Below are positions 33,720 through 44,307 of a stretch of 64,000 nucleotides of DNA, in pieces (the first letter of the stretch is position 1; each line of letters opens with the position of its first letter). Made by a program: the position numbers and the translations under genes. Source of the stretch: Synanceia verrucosa (Eukaryota; Chordata; Actinopteri; Perciformes; Synanceiidae); assembly GCA_029721515.1 (NCBI GenBank), contig CM056559.1:20868065-20932064 (forward strand), written 5' to 3'. The notes beneath the pieces were generated by a model. It searched no databases and was not told the origin of the DNA. It saw only the letters and a list, made by a program, of their open reading frames with translations.

Positions 33720-36700
33720 CACTGTAAAAAAAAAATTGAGAAAACTTAAAATATCAAGGCAACATGATGCAAGAGATTTTTGAATTTTCTCAACTTTTGC
33801 CTACTGTTGTTGACTTAACTAAGGTTTACAAGTTCTGACAAGAGTTCTGCCAACTTAGATCTTCTTATTCACCTAATTAAGATAATCCTGGAAGGCTAAC
33901 AAAGAAATTCTGGTTTCAATGCCATGTATTTCTGCCTTCACCAAATGCAGATATTCTTGTTGAATAAACATACAATTATTCCTTCAATGCTATGTATTCC
34001 TAAATTCACCAAACACAGATATTCTTGTTGAATAATCATACAATTCTTACTCCAGTGAGTTGAAAATTTACCTATATAAATAAAGGAAAATGTATGTAAT
34101 TATATTTGAAAAATGCTCAATAAATAGATATTGAATAAAACAAAGCACAACTGAATGTTATCTGAAATCATTTTTTTAATTTGTTGAACAGTGCTTCAAG
34201 TACATTTCAGAATGTCATGGGTAGTCGGGTCAATTTCTGTAAAAAAAAAAAAGAAGTATTGCTGGTTTCTTTTTTTTTTTTTGGGTGCTTTGAGCACCGC
34301 AGCAGAGACATTAAAATTTAAGTCCAGAATCAAAAAAGAAAAACAAAGTATGTGAAAAAAAGTGTCCAGCAACATATAGTCATTCATGCACACACCTTGA
34401 CTGTCTTGTAAAAGCTGAACTTAACCACTTGCACATTAAATAGAATAGTGCCACAAATGATTGTCTGTGTACCCAGATACTGAAGTTTTACATGGGCATA
34501 ACTATGATGAACTAGAGCAGTTAAAAGTTCTTAGAAATCAATGAACAGGGAACTAAGACGTAAAATACCAGTTCTGCGCTTCATGTGAACAACACTTCAA
34601 CAAATCTTTTAAAATACTGCATGACAAAATCTCACCATATATTGTCAACAACATAGATTCCTCTGACTAAAATTGACATTTCTAATAATTTATCCACTTA
34701 ACCTTCATATTGTCCAACCAGGTCAAAATGACCTATTCTGTTTTGACTGTTTCCTCCTTCCTCCCTTCTTTCTTTCCTCCCTCTTTCCTTCATTCTTCAG
34801 GAACAGTTCTTGCAATTGTTCGAAAATGTATCCTCAAGTGTACAATTTTTATGGTTTCGACTTCTGTGAGAACTGAAGGTTGGGCGAATGTTTGTTTTAA
34901 AGGTACACCTTAGAAAAGGACATTGTACAGTTTCTCTGTTCTTTAAATTATGTCCAAGATGGTTCCAAAAAGTTTTTTCACTGCAGATCTCCTTAAAATC
35001 ACACAATTCACATTGAAATGTTGAATTTTTGTGGATTTTCACTATTGAGTGTGATCTTGAGAGGTGTGATTGTAATGCTCCAGGTGTTTTAAATACACAT
35101 ACACAGTCTGTGTGAATGCAAGGCCAATGTACACCTTGTCCATGAGGAAGGCGAAAATGTTTCAGAAGAGTCTCTTGACTGGAGCTTGTGAATTTGCAAA
35201 ATCTGCACTGCATGAAATCCACCCCTGAAACACAAGAGACACACAGGACACAATCAGTTTTGCTAAAAGCACTTTTGCAACAGTCCCTGTAATTTGTAAA
35301 CATAAAATAACAATACAGCTCTATTTCCCCAACTTGTGATGTTCCATGACTGAATAGGCAATACCCAGGGTGAATTTGTCATGCAGGGAGAAGAGGATAT
35401 ATCAAATGGCCAATGTAATTTTCCTAACTTACCAGACTGTCCTTGCTGTTCTATTATTTTCCTTTACTCATTTAGTTGTTATATCCATATTACTAATGAT
35501 TACTGATTTTAAAGTCTTGTTATGTCCATAGTTTGTGAAAGCACCAACTCATCACAACAATATTGTTGCAATATTGATAAAAGTATTTGGTCAAAAACAT
35601 TGTGATATATTCTGAATGTACTTATAAGAAAACCTAAAGTATTTTGAAGACTTTGAAGTATTACATATTAGACTATTAGGTTAAACTTATTATTGAGGTT
35701 GAAATCTCCTGATATGAAAAAATATCCTGTATATATCATGATAAGAATTTTATCAATATCGCCTGCAGCCCTACTTGCCTGAAATCTAATTGTAACAGCC
35801 ATTATGGGTTAAAACATCCATATAGTGTATAACACACAGAAGGAATCCCTAGATGCAGGAGCTGAATACATCACGAGACCAGAGACAACACGAAAAACGT
35901 ATGTAGGGAATCATATTAACATATATTTATATGACCACTCTTCTACTATATCAGGCATATAATTGATAACATACATGACATGTAACATAAATGCAAATGT
36001 GAATTCAAACATTTGTCTTTGTTACTATGATAAATATACAATAACTATGAAAAAATTAATACTATCTGTAATGTGACATCAACAACACACAATTATTCCT
36101 CAAATATTCTGTCTCCTTTCCCATTATGTAAAAAGCTCTGAAAATGTAGCAATCTTATAACACAGAGCATAAAGCACACCTTTAATTTGTACAATTAACA
36201 ATTAACTTACAGTAATTAAGGACATTAGACAGTGTCAAACCAGCTGTCAACTGTCCAGATAGCTTTATACATTACTGTAAAGTAACAGTGCAGCTCCGGA
36301 TAAACGGTGTCTATTGAAAAAAAGAAAAACAACGTTAGCTAATATGCAAGTTACTTACATCACTTTCATAGACTGTAATTGGCGCATGTCTGCCATACAC
36401 CGACCTAATGAAAGCGTCTGCATGACGACGCCTGCCAGCACCCGCGTAGCTTACATAGGCGGGAGTTTGTTTGTTGGTCAATGTTAACATCATGTCTCCA
36501 CACAAGGATAATAAAACCGATTACAAAACGGGTAACAAGCTAATAAGCTTTACCACGGCAGACGTGCAGTAAAAAAAAAAAAAAAAGCCAGTGTGAGATA
36601 CCGTCATTTACTGATGAAAGTCTGTATCTGAATTTCAGACGTGATTAACATTAAACAGTATCAAACATTACTTTTTGCGGAGGTCGAACGAGCTGGGCCG

Positions 36701-37281
36701 ACGCTCTGAAATAAAACCTTAGCATAGAAGTAGGTGAATGGCTGGAAATGTCGTTAGTTGCTTGTAGAAAAGCCTAACAACACACTTAGCTAGTTAGCTT
36801 ACCTGCTCGGGCAAAATGTTCGTCAGCTCCCGCTTCTGTCCAGAAAATGTCCAAACACTACACCCAAACTGCAGACCAGTCAAAAATCCGTAATGGTCGT
36901 TACAATTAAGTTCACATCCAACTTTGGCCACGTTTGGTCAAGTTTTCTTGCTGTCTACGGACCACCATCACAGGCTCAGGTCTGCTCAAGTTCATTAGAA
37001 GGGCCGTTTGGACTAGTTCAAACTTGTTCAGACCATGTGAGCATGCGCACGTCAGTCATCTATGGGGTTTCCCACTGGTTCCCAACTTAACTCAAAAAAT
37101 CTACTCAGAAGTTGATGATCTTTGTTGTGCTGTTTAGAAAATCTTAGTTAGGACAACAATGAGAGAAATTTGTTGGGCAGACAAGTTTTTGTTGGTTGTA
37201 AATGGAAAGCTTTATTTCTGAGTCAGTTTAATTTTAAAATTTAAATGAAATCAACAATTACTAGTTATCGTTTTTACAGTG
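33720..37281. mobile_element. CACTA/EnSpm-type DNA transposon
   Basis: Present only in unit B; the empty site is cataacttcagagttattg near 19933-19952. The 3562-bp insert has perfect termini CACTGTAAAAA (33720-33730) and TTTTTACAGTG (37271-37281), flanked by the 2-bp duplication CA. CACTG termini and a 2-3 bp target duplication define the CACTA superfamily. It carries a minus-strand zinc-finger exon (34797-35213). A CpG-rich stretch near 36350-36900 could be its promoter. No DDE transposase is visible, so it looks internally deleted and non-autonomous. Confidence 0.9.
34797..35213 (-). CDS. C2H2 zinc-finger exon carried by the CACTA element
   Basis: Read on the minus strand from ATG at 35213, 138 codons contain consecutive Cys/His motifs: CRFCKFTSSSQETLLKHF, then WPCIHTDCVCVF with LQSHLSRSH, then FQCELCDFKEIC with NHLGH, then VQCPFLRCTF with SSHRSRNH. 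A good splice acceptor (gtgtttcag) lies just upstream at about 35226-35234, so this is probably an internal or second exon. I recall very similar zinc-finger proteins as numerous in teleost genomes. Position inside the transposon explains that abundance, which is inference. No downstream exons are identified. Confidence 0.65.
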   Translation of the reverse strand: MQCRFCKFTSSSQETLLKHFRLPHGQGVHWPCIHTDCVCVFKTPGALQSHLSRSHSIVKIHKNSTFQCELCDFKEICSEKTFWNHLGHNLKNRETVQCPFLRCTFKTNIRPTFSSHRSRNHKNCTLEDTFSNNCKNCS

Positions 37282-37403
37282 CAGAGTTATTGTAAATACA
37301 TAAGTGTGTGCGAAGCAGTCATTCTATTTTATGATTATTTTTCAAAAAAAAAAACAACTTGTGTTTATTTCAAATTAATGAAATCACACACACACATGCA
37401 CAC

Positions 37404-37608
37404 ACCCCAAAGGCATGGAGTGTGATGATGACATCACACACACACACCCCAAAGGCATGGAGCGTGATGATGACATCACACACACACCCACACACACACA
37501 CACACACACACACCCCAAAGGCATGGAGTGTGATGATGTCATCACACACACACCCACACACACACACACACACCCCAAAGGCATGGAGTGTGATGATGTC
37601 ATCACGCA
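37404..37608 (+). promoter_or_regulatory. Expanded CRE/AP-1-like repeat array upstream of coiled-coil gene B
   Basis: Four units of ccccaaaggcatggagtgtg plus a palindromic core are separated by CA tracts. The core is TGACATCA at 37429 and 37471, and TGTCATCA at 37537 and 37597. Copy A has two units with TGACATCA only. The array ends about 135 bp before the ATG. The CACTA insertion lies immediately upstream (ends 37281). Confidence 0.45.
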
Positions 37609-37740
37609 TCATATGTAACCAGCCATACACTGCATCTCAAACATCACATCAGGCAGAACCACAGGAAGCTTCACATTTTTACTGAGCACAACAGAGGAGA
37701 GTCATATTTCCACAGAGAAAGCATCGAAGAAGAGGTTATC

Positions 37741-39603
37741 ATGGCGCAATCACGTTCCTCATCAAAAGACAGCGTTGCAGTCCTCCAGTTTCAGTTACAG
37801 AGGATCAAGAGGGTGCAGCAAATTAGAGAGAAACAGTGGTTGGCCAACACTGAGTCCAAAAACTTCAAGATACAGTCTCTAGAGGCTGCTACTGAGGATT
37901 TGAAGGAAAAGCTGAACATTTACAAGGCAAAGATGGTGGAATTGGAAGCCAAGTTAAAGAAGAGTGAAGCTGAGAGTGAAAAGAAGTCTTCGGACATATC
38001 TATGCTGGCAAAATTACATCACAGAGAGCGTGCTGGACTAGTAAAACGTGCAGAAACAGCTGAGAAGAAGGCGAAAGTCAGTCAGGAAAGTGTCACGAAA
38101 ACTGTAAGTGAGCTTAAATTGAAGCACAAGTCTGAACTGTCAGAGCTGAAAAAAGACTGTGAAGACAAGCAGCGCCGCGCACTGACTGATGCTGAGAAAC
38201 GCTACATTGAGCTCACCTCAATGCTAGTTAAAGACCAGAACCACACTAGAGACCAGCTGCAAAGTGAAATCAACAAGTACAAAAATGCAGTAGAGGAATC
38301 AAGACAGGCGCTACAAGAAAAGGAAGAGGAGATGAGTCGTGAAGACATGAAATACCGAAGACTTGACAACAGCCATTATACCCTGAAAAACAAAGCTGAA
38401 AAGATGGAGAAAAGGCTCAAGATAAAGGATGATCTCATTGAGAAGGTGTATTCCTTGGAGGAGACTCTGAACACAGTCAAAAGAGACCTGGAGAACAAAA
38501 CAAAGGAGCTGACTGATTTACAGAAGGAACATAATCAAATACATTTCCGTCACAGAATGGAAATAATATGCAAAGACAAAGCCCAAGCCGAATTACAGAC
38601 AGAGCTGAAGTGCTTCACGGACAAATTATCACAGACACAGGATGAGCTCGAGAAAACAAAGCGGGAGATGAACTCTGCCAAGATAGGCAATATTCATCTG
38701 AGTGAAGCACATCAAGTACGTGAAGATGCTCACAAGATGAAACTGAACTCCCACATGTCAGCCCTGGCTAAGGAAAGAGAAAAGAACAGGACACTCACGA
38801 ACGAACTGTCACGCTTCAAGGAGGACCTGCAGAAATGCATGCGTCACATCTCTGACGTCAATATGTTCAAGAAAAGTGTCGTTGCTGTCAAAAAACAGTA
38901 CATAGATAAAGATGTGAAACTGCAAAAGAAGATGCACAAGATGGACGCTGATTCTGACACCGAAGACACTCTTAAGGATCAAGTTCACAATCTGAAGAGA
39001 GAGCTTCATTCTTGTCATGTGATCAACCGCAACACCATCAGTCAGTTGAAACGAGAACAAAAGACTCAAGAGAAGCAATGTCAGAAACACTGCAGTACAA
39101 CCAGAGAACACCTGACTATAATTAACGAGCAGCAGAGGAAGATTGACGAGCTGGAAGAACAGCTCAGAGAGATGAAGGCACCTCTTACAAAGGTGACCAA
39201 GTCGAAAATGCAGCAGGCAAAATCATGGCTAAAGAAAAAACTCCTGCCAAAACCCCAGGCCATACAGCCCCAGTGCATCACAGACCTCATCAAGATCACA
39301 CCCCTCAGGCCTCCAAGTGACTCCCAGCCTTCAATCGTGCCACAACATCCTTCCTTTAATTACGTTTCAGATGTGCTCCCATGTGAAGATCACGTGATCC
39401 CGTGTGAGGACGGCATGATGCCACCAGTCATCCCATGTGAGGACGACGTGATGCCACCAGAGATCCCGTGTGAGGACGACGTGATGCCACCAGAGATCCC
39501 GTGTGAGGACAGCATGATGCCACCAGTCATCCTGTGTAAGGGCGCCATGATGCCACCAGTGATCTCATGTGAGGATCATGGTATACCACCAGTTGACATC
39601 TAA
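37741..39603 (+). CDS. Intronless coiled-coil protein with C-terminal 11-residue repeats, copy B
   Basis: A 620-codon uninterrupted frame, nearly identical to 20331-22160. Differences include Asp to His in KKMHKMD, a few changes in MKAPLTKVTKSKMQQ, and one extra repeat (CEDDVMPPEIP occurs twice). The upstream 120 bp including the start context are conserved. Like copy A it is a long heptad coiled coil with a basic hinge and a Met-Pro-Pro repeat tail, with no other domain. Both copies remaining fully open over 1.8 kb suggests recent origin or constraint; the sequence alone cannot decide. Confidence 0.75.
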   Translation: MAQSRSSSKDSVAVLQFQLQRIKRVQQIREKQWLANTESKNFKIQSLEAATEDLKEKLNIYKAKMVELEAKLKKSEAESEKKSSDISMLAKLHHRERAGLVKRAETAEKKAKVSQESVTKTVSELKLKHKSELSELKKDCEDKQRRALTDAEKRYIELTSMLVKDQNHTRDQLQSEINKYKNAVEESRQALQEKEEEMSREDMKYRRLDNSHYTLKNKAEKMEKRLKIKDDLIEKVYSLEETLNTVKRDLENKTKELTDLQKEHNQIHFRHRMEIICKDKAQAELQTELKCFTDKLSQTQDELEKTKREMNSAKIGNIHLSEAHQVREDAHKMKLNSHMSALAKEREKNRTLTNELSRFKEDLQKCMRHISDVNMFKKSVVAVKKQYIDKDVKLQKKMHKMDADSDTEDTLKDQVHNLKRELHSCHVINRNTISQLKREQKTQEKQCQKHCSTTREHLTIINEQQRKIDELEEQLREMKAPLTKVTKSKMQQAKSWLKKKLLPKPQAIQPQCITDLIKITPLRPPSDSQPSIVPQHPSFNYVSDVLPCEDHVIPCEDGMMPPVIPCEDDVMPPEIPCEDDVMPPEIPCEDSMMPPVILCKGAMMPPVISCEDHGIPPVDI

Positions 39604-39978
39604 ACCCCCGCCACCAACAACACCACTCCATATGAGGATGCTGAGATGCCACCAGTAATCCCGTGTGCAGATAATGTGGTCCTGTGTGAGGACGGGGTGA
39701 TGCCACCAGAGATCCCGTGTGAGGACGCCGTGATGCCACCAGTCATCCTGTGTTTGGGCGGCATGATGCCACCAGCGATCTCATGTGAGGATCATGGTAA
39801 ACCACCAGTTGACATCTAAACCCCCCCCCCCACCAACAACACCACTCCATATGAGGATGCTGAGATGCCACCAGTAATCCCGAGTGCAGATAATGTGATC
39901 CTGTGTGAGGATGGCGCGATGTCACCAGTTTTTCAAGGTTTTTATTTATTTGCGCTATACAAAATTAAAAATAAATAA
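39604..39978 (+). other. In-frame repeat-coding continuation past two stops, copy B
   Basis: After TAA 39601-39603 the same frame is open for 71 codons (TPATNNTTPYEDAEMPPVIP and further CED..MPP units) to a second TAA at 39817-39819, then open again for 52 codons to TAA 39976-39978. Both early stops sit in an identical context (gacatctaaaccccc), so the stop was copied when the roughly 216-bp block duplicated. C-tract linkers are 30 nt in each case. Confidence 0.8.
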
Positions 39979-40089
39979 ATAAACTAGAAAAAAAATCCTG
40001 AAGAAATTTTAATATGTGCCTGCATACATGACACCAGACCCACGCGACGCCTGGCCTATTGTCAGGAAAAAGCAGGTGGTTTATCTCTC

Positions 40090-40345
40090 CTTATAGGGTA
40101 CTTGTGATTACTTTTCCCGTACTTATAAATGTGGATGGTACTTTCCCTAGATGCTTCCCATACTCTACCCAGGCAAATGGTACTTGTACTAGTCTTTTCC
40201 CATACTTTACCCCACAGGGCCCACAGGGCAAATGGTACTATGCTAGTTTCTTCCCGTACTTTACCTCTCTGGGTAGATGGTACTTGTTCTAGTTCTTCCC
40301 ATACTCCACTATTTGAAAGGTACCTTGCAATCCTTTCCCCTACTA
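40090..40345 (+). repeat. Minisatellite
   Basis: About four imperfect units of 50-65 bp are built on ggtacttgt…ctag…cttcccatactttacc. It is adjacent to the coiled-coil gene B tail and absent from unit A. Confidence 0.7.
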
Positions 40346-40415
40346 TAAGCAGTATTAAACCAGTAACAAGTGTCTGACTCCCAAGACGAGTTGCCCTACC
40401 ATTCACCTGCTTTCC

Positions 40416-41449
40416 TGTGTGGTCTTAGATGAGAGGAAGAGATGACGAGGATATCCAAAGTGAAATCACTTTTAATGATTTCCGCAAGTCAAAAGTGTAA
40501 TTTACAGATCTGGGTGTTAGATCGCACAAACAAAAAACTAGATGAGGCTTGGGCGCTCCAAGACCCCGCACAAGGCTATTTTCAATCTTTATATAGCTGA
40601 CAAGTTTCACTTTCTAACTAGGCGTTGTCTTTGTGTCTTCGGGGTGTTGGATGTCATCAGTTCTTCTCTTCATTGGTTGATATTTGGTGCAAAAGGGCGT
40701 CCCGAGGCGGCACCCTGGCCCTCCAAAGTGTTATTGTGTGCCCACCGGAGATATCTCCGGCCAAAGAGATAAGGACACATTCCTGTACTCTGTGAATCTC
40801 TGTTCTTTGTCTGAAAACCATGAAACTACTTTTACACTATTCATTATACATAATAAATCATTTTGACATATTTATCAGAATCAAATGGTAAACCTCACAA
40901 CTAGTAAAACTGTATATGACTGAATACATCATAATGTGTGCGCATAATTAAAACAAACCATAACTAGTAAAAATATCTGATAATAACAAACCATAATAAC
41001 TAGTAAACATGTCTATGCTTAAAACAAATCATAAAATAGCACAAGCATGACCTCTCACATCTCAACAGGACCTATCTATCATGTTAGGGAAAACAGAACC
41101 TCTTTTTCCCGCTGTGTGAAACCTTCCTATTGTCTCCTGGAGATACATAACCGCAATGAGCACAAATCTATTGGTTACAAAATGCTTAGGAACTGTACAG
41201 GCTGAATCAACAAGAGTCTGGAGAAGAATACATTGTAATTTTACCATGCACTCTGAGTGTGTGAGACCTATGCAGTAGGATGAGAATGATGTGACCTTAA
41301 AAAGAGAAACAATTCTGGTCTGCAGCTTTTACGTGCAGCTGAAAAACCAGCTTTTAGGCAACGCCTCTTGTTATATGATTTTTAAACTCATGCCAATAAA
41401 AATATAGCTACAATCTGACTAAATGTATACACAAAATCCTAACACTACA
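40416..41449 (-). mobile_element. Possible LTR
   Basis: Read on the minus strand this stretch begins TGTAGTGTTAGG and ends AAGACCACACA, with a TATATAAAG near 40596 and ATTAAAAG near 40473 spaced like promoter and polyadenylation signals. No target-site duplication could be matched, so the boundaries are guesses and it could instead be a different repeat. Confidence 0.25.
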
Positions 41450-41616
41450 TGGCCCCGCCTTATGCATGCTGACCCTCTCCTGCACCGAAGCACGCACTAC
41501 GTGTGTGCCTGTCCCAGGTTCATGTTGAAAACAAACACACCTTGTTTCCTGTGAAGATTAAATCAGAGTTCGGGGCTTTTATTTTGAAAAACGAGTCTGA
41601 GACAGAGCAGTTAATC

Positions 41617-41648
<32 letters not shown>

Positions 41649-41769
41649 TCAATGATGTCACCCACTCTCTGTATCATCAGCATTGACCAATGCATCATAT
41701 CACAGACAGGGTCCCTTCAGTTCAAATACCACACACACACAGCTGCTCTGTCACACTATGCTTCTGATT

Positions 41770-42990
41770 ATAAGCTGACCTGTCGAATCACCTCTCATAT
41801 TAAAAAAACTATAAGGAGTAGAGCTTAGATTTTTGCACATGAATGATGCTATGGTGATGGAGGTTCATGCATATCACCTAATTCTGCTGGCCACCCCTGC
41901 ATGGCTTAGACACCCCATGGGGCACCCCTATGAAAAAGTCTAGGCGCGCTCCTGGTCTGTCTCCCACACTGGCTCTCAGTGACTGCCACTGTTTTCAAGC
42001 TGAGTCGGACCATGCCGAACTCCTCTGAATAACTTAAGAACCGTAAGGAGTACAGCTTTGGGGTTTGGACGAGAGGCGGCAGGAGCTCGCGATGATCGCA
42101 GCGGTGTAAGTTTTGTCTCTATAGCCTACTCAGAAGGCCGACAGTGGTAAGTTAAACACAAGAGGTTTTTCTCCTTTTTCAGATTTTTTTCTCTGAAAAT
42201 TAACATTGGACCCTATGGAGAGAATTTTGGGAGGTGGGGCAGTAATTAAGGCCATGGAGCAAAAAGTACAAATCTCACAGACATAAGACAGACATCGCTA
42301 CGACTGTTGCTGTAAAAATTATGTCGGTGGAGTGAACGTAGCCCTCACAATCGCGATTAAGAAAAAAAAAATCAGACGATTCTGAAACTGCTCTCCACTC
42401 TAAGTGTGTAGTTGTGTAACTCTAATGCACGCAATAGACACCCATGTTAAGCTCTGATTTTTGACATTTTCCAGGCTCCGAATAAATCGATCTGACAGAC
42501 AAACGGTACATTTTATGACATGATGATGAATTATGCAGATGTAGTCAGGTAAATTTGCTGCGTTTTGCAACTGTGGAGCTGTGACTGTTTGTTCGCTGAA
42601 GAAAAAAGTTTGAAATCCAACCCTTTCCCCATTCATTCCTATGGGACTTTTTTTCGGCGGTTTTTGGGGTCAAGAAAAAAAAAAAAAAAAACCCTCGTCC
42701 TGGATACTAACGCGTTGCTGGCTTAAAACACAGTGTTTTTAGGATTTTGGGATGGATTTTTTGGGGGGTTTTTTTGTGTTTCTTTATTATTTTTCATCAT
42801 TTATGCATGTTTTGGACCTACTCAAGGCTTCGCCTGCCATGAATGCTAAGAAACTTGAGGCACCCCCCCCCCCAGAAGGAATAGTAATATGTGCTGCCGT
42901 GCTCGCAAGGCGGCACATAATAAATAAAACTTAAATAAATAAATAAAAACTTAAAAAAAGAAGCAGATTGTGCAGGTGAGATCAAAAACC
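41770..42990 (+). repeat. Unclassified interspersed repeat, uninterrupted copy
   Basis: It is homologous to 31152-32800 without the solo LTR. A stretch of about 200 bp near 42290-42480 has no counterpart in the other copy. Homopolymer runs (A18 near 42675, C near 42865) and an A-rich end near 42930-42960 are notable. There is no coding capacity. Confidence 0.65.
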
Positions 42991-43060
42991 TGGTGAGGTT
43001 TATAGAAAGAATTCCACCTCCTTACTTCAATACATCAGTAATTAAAAATAAAAATCCATA

Positions 43061-43334
43061 TCCGTCCATCCATTTTCTACCGCTTATCCTCATAGGGCCG
43101 AGAGCCTATCCCAGCTGTTTTAGGGCTGAAGGCAGGGTGCACCCTGGACAAGTCTCTAGTTCATCACAGGACACATAGAGACAGACAACCACTCACACTC
43201 ACATTCACACCTGCGGACAATTTAAATTAACCAATTAACCTAATCCCCATGCATGTTTTTGGATGGTGGGAGGAAGCCAGAATACCCAGAGAGAACACAC
43301 GCAGACACAGGGAGAACATGCAAACTCCACACAG
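43061..43334 (-). mobile_element. SINE, broken at its head
   Basis: This is the same insertion as 22395-22741 in unit A. It ends abruptly at actccacacag, after which unrelated GC-rich sequence starts. This is the last point of similarity between the duplicated units. Confidence 0.8.
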
Positions 43335-44035
43335 GTTTGACAGGGTCAAATCGGCATTTTGACGCGGGTCAACGACTCGGGAATCGACCCGGGAGTTTAT
43401 CGGATCGGATCGACTACAGTGTGAAAGTCGAGCCCTGTTGATCCGCGTCGACTTGCTATTTACCCAATGACGTTGATGTATCTGCCTGTAGCGTCCTGCT
43501 TTAGTCACCGAGCAGCCTGTCAGGCTGTCACTGTGACGCTCCAGAGCTGCAGAGCTGCTCACTCATAAGATCAGTCTTCCTGTTGATCTCCAGAGACTGA
43601 TCTCTGAAAGAGATTTTATTTAATTAAACAAATCAAAGTGTGGCGACATCATCTTTTATAGGATGATACGCATGGTGATTTAGTCCTACGTCATTCTGGG
43701 GAAATCCCACTGATCGGGAAATCCAGTGTGAACTACGTGACCGTGTTTATATACAGCTTGTATAGCAAGCTGACACACCTTTTTTATTGATCATAGCAGT
43801 ATGCATTAGTATGCAAATCTGTAATGATGACTTTGTCAACGCGATGATGTATTGGAGGGAGGAAAAAAAAAAAAAAAGGAAGCAGCTCTCACAGCTGGAG
43901 GTCAGAGCCGCGTCAGCTGGCACTGTGAAACGGCCCAAATGCCGATCCGAGCCGTGTCAACGCGGATTAGAAAATATCGTGTTGACACACTAATTTCAGT
44001 GTGAGAGCGGTATTATTGGATCGATCAGCAGAGGA
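43335..44035. repeat. GC-rich inverted-repeat element, unclassified
   Basis: The left side (gggtcaaatcggcattttga, gatccgcgtcgac) is mirrored imperfectly on the right (aaatgccgatccgagc, gtcaacgcggatta). The phrase cagtgtga recurs at 43420, 43721 and 43999. It resembles a degraded MITE but shows no clean termini. Confidence 0.4.
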
Positions 44036-44307
44036 CTAAATTCCAGGTTGTGCCAGACTTCTGTGCTGGGGGACAGACTGTATCAGTGTGTCTGTGTTTC
44101 CATAATATTGTGTAATACTGATTGGTATCTTGTGCTTACCTTTCCGGTGTTCTCTTCCAGGTGTTTGTGCTAAAAGAGTCTGGGGAGGAGGCACAGTCAC
44201 CGGATAAACGTTCCAGGGTATGTAACTATATAGTGAACAAACGGTTAATATGTAAGCTCCTTCGGTAAGGTAGAGTCTTACTGGCAGGGCTAATCGCACA
44301 GCACATA

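Larger units (their letters stand above)
22811..43334. repeat. Tandem segmental duplication, unit B
   Basis: It starts abruptly inside DCUN1D5 exon 5 (22811 equals 7229) and runs to the broken SINE at 43334. Relative to unit A it has gained a retroposon (23290-23712), an L1-like LINE with a nested SINE (26901-28869) and a CACTA element (33720-37281). It lacks the PIN-like block and instead carries 30711-33370. It also holds 39985-42990, which is absent between 22323 and 22329 in unit A. Confidence 0.9.

Noticed and set aside
37359..37685. Open frames rich in Thr-His or Cys-Val repeats
   Set aside because: They are translations of the CA tracts and repeat array upstream of coiled-coil gene B.
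39604..39978. Selenocysteine or classical UGA readthrough
   Set aside because: The stops are TAA, not TGA, and no SECIS-like structure was identified; readthrough of TAA remains only a hypothesis.
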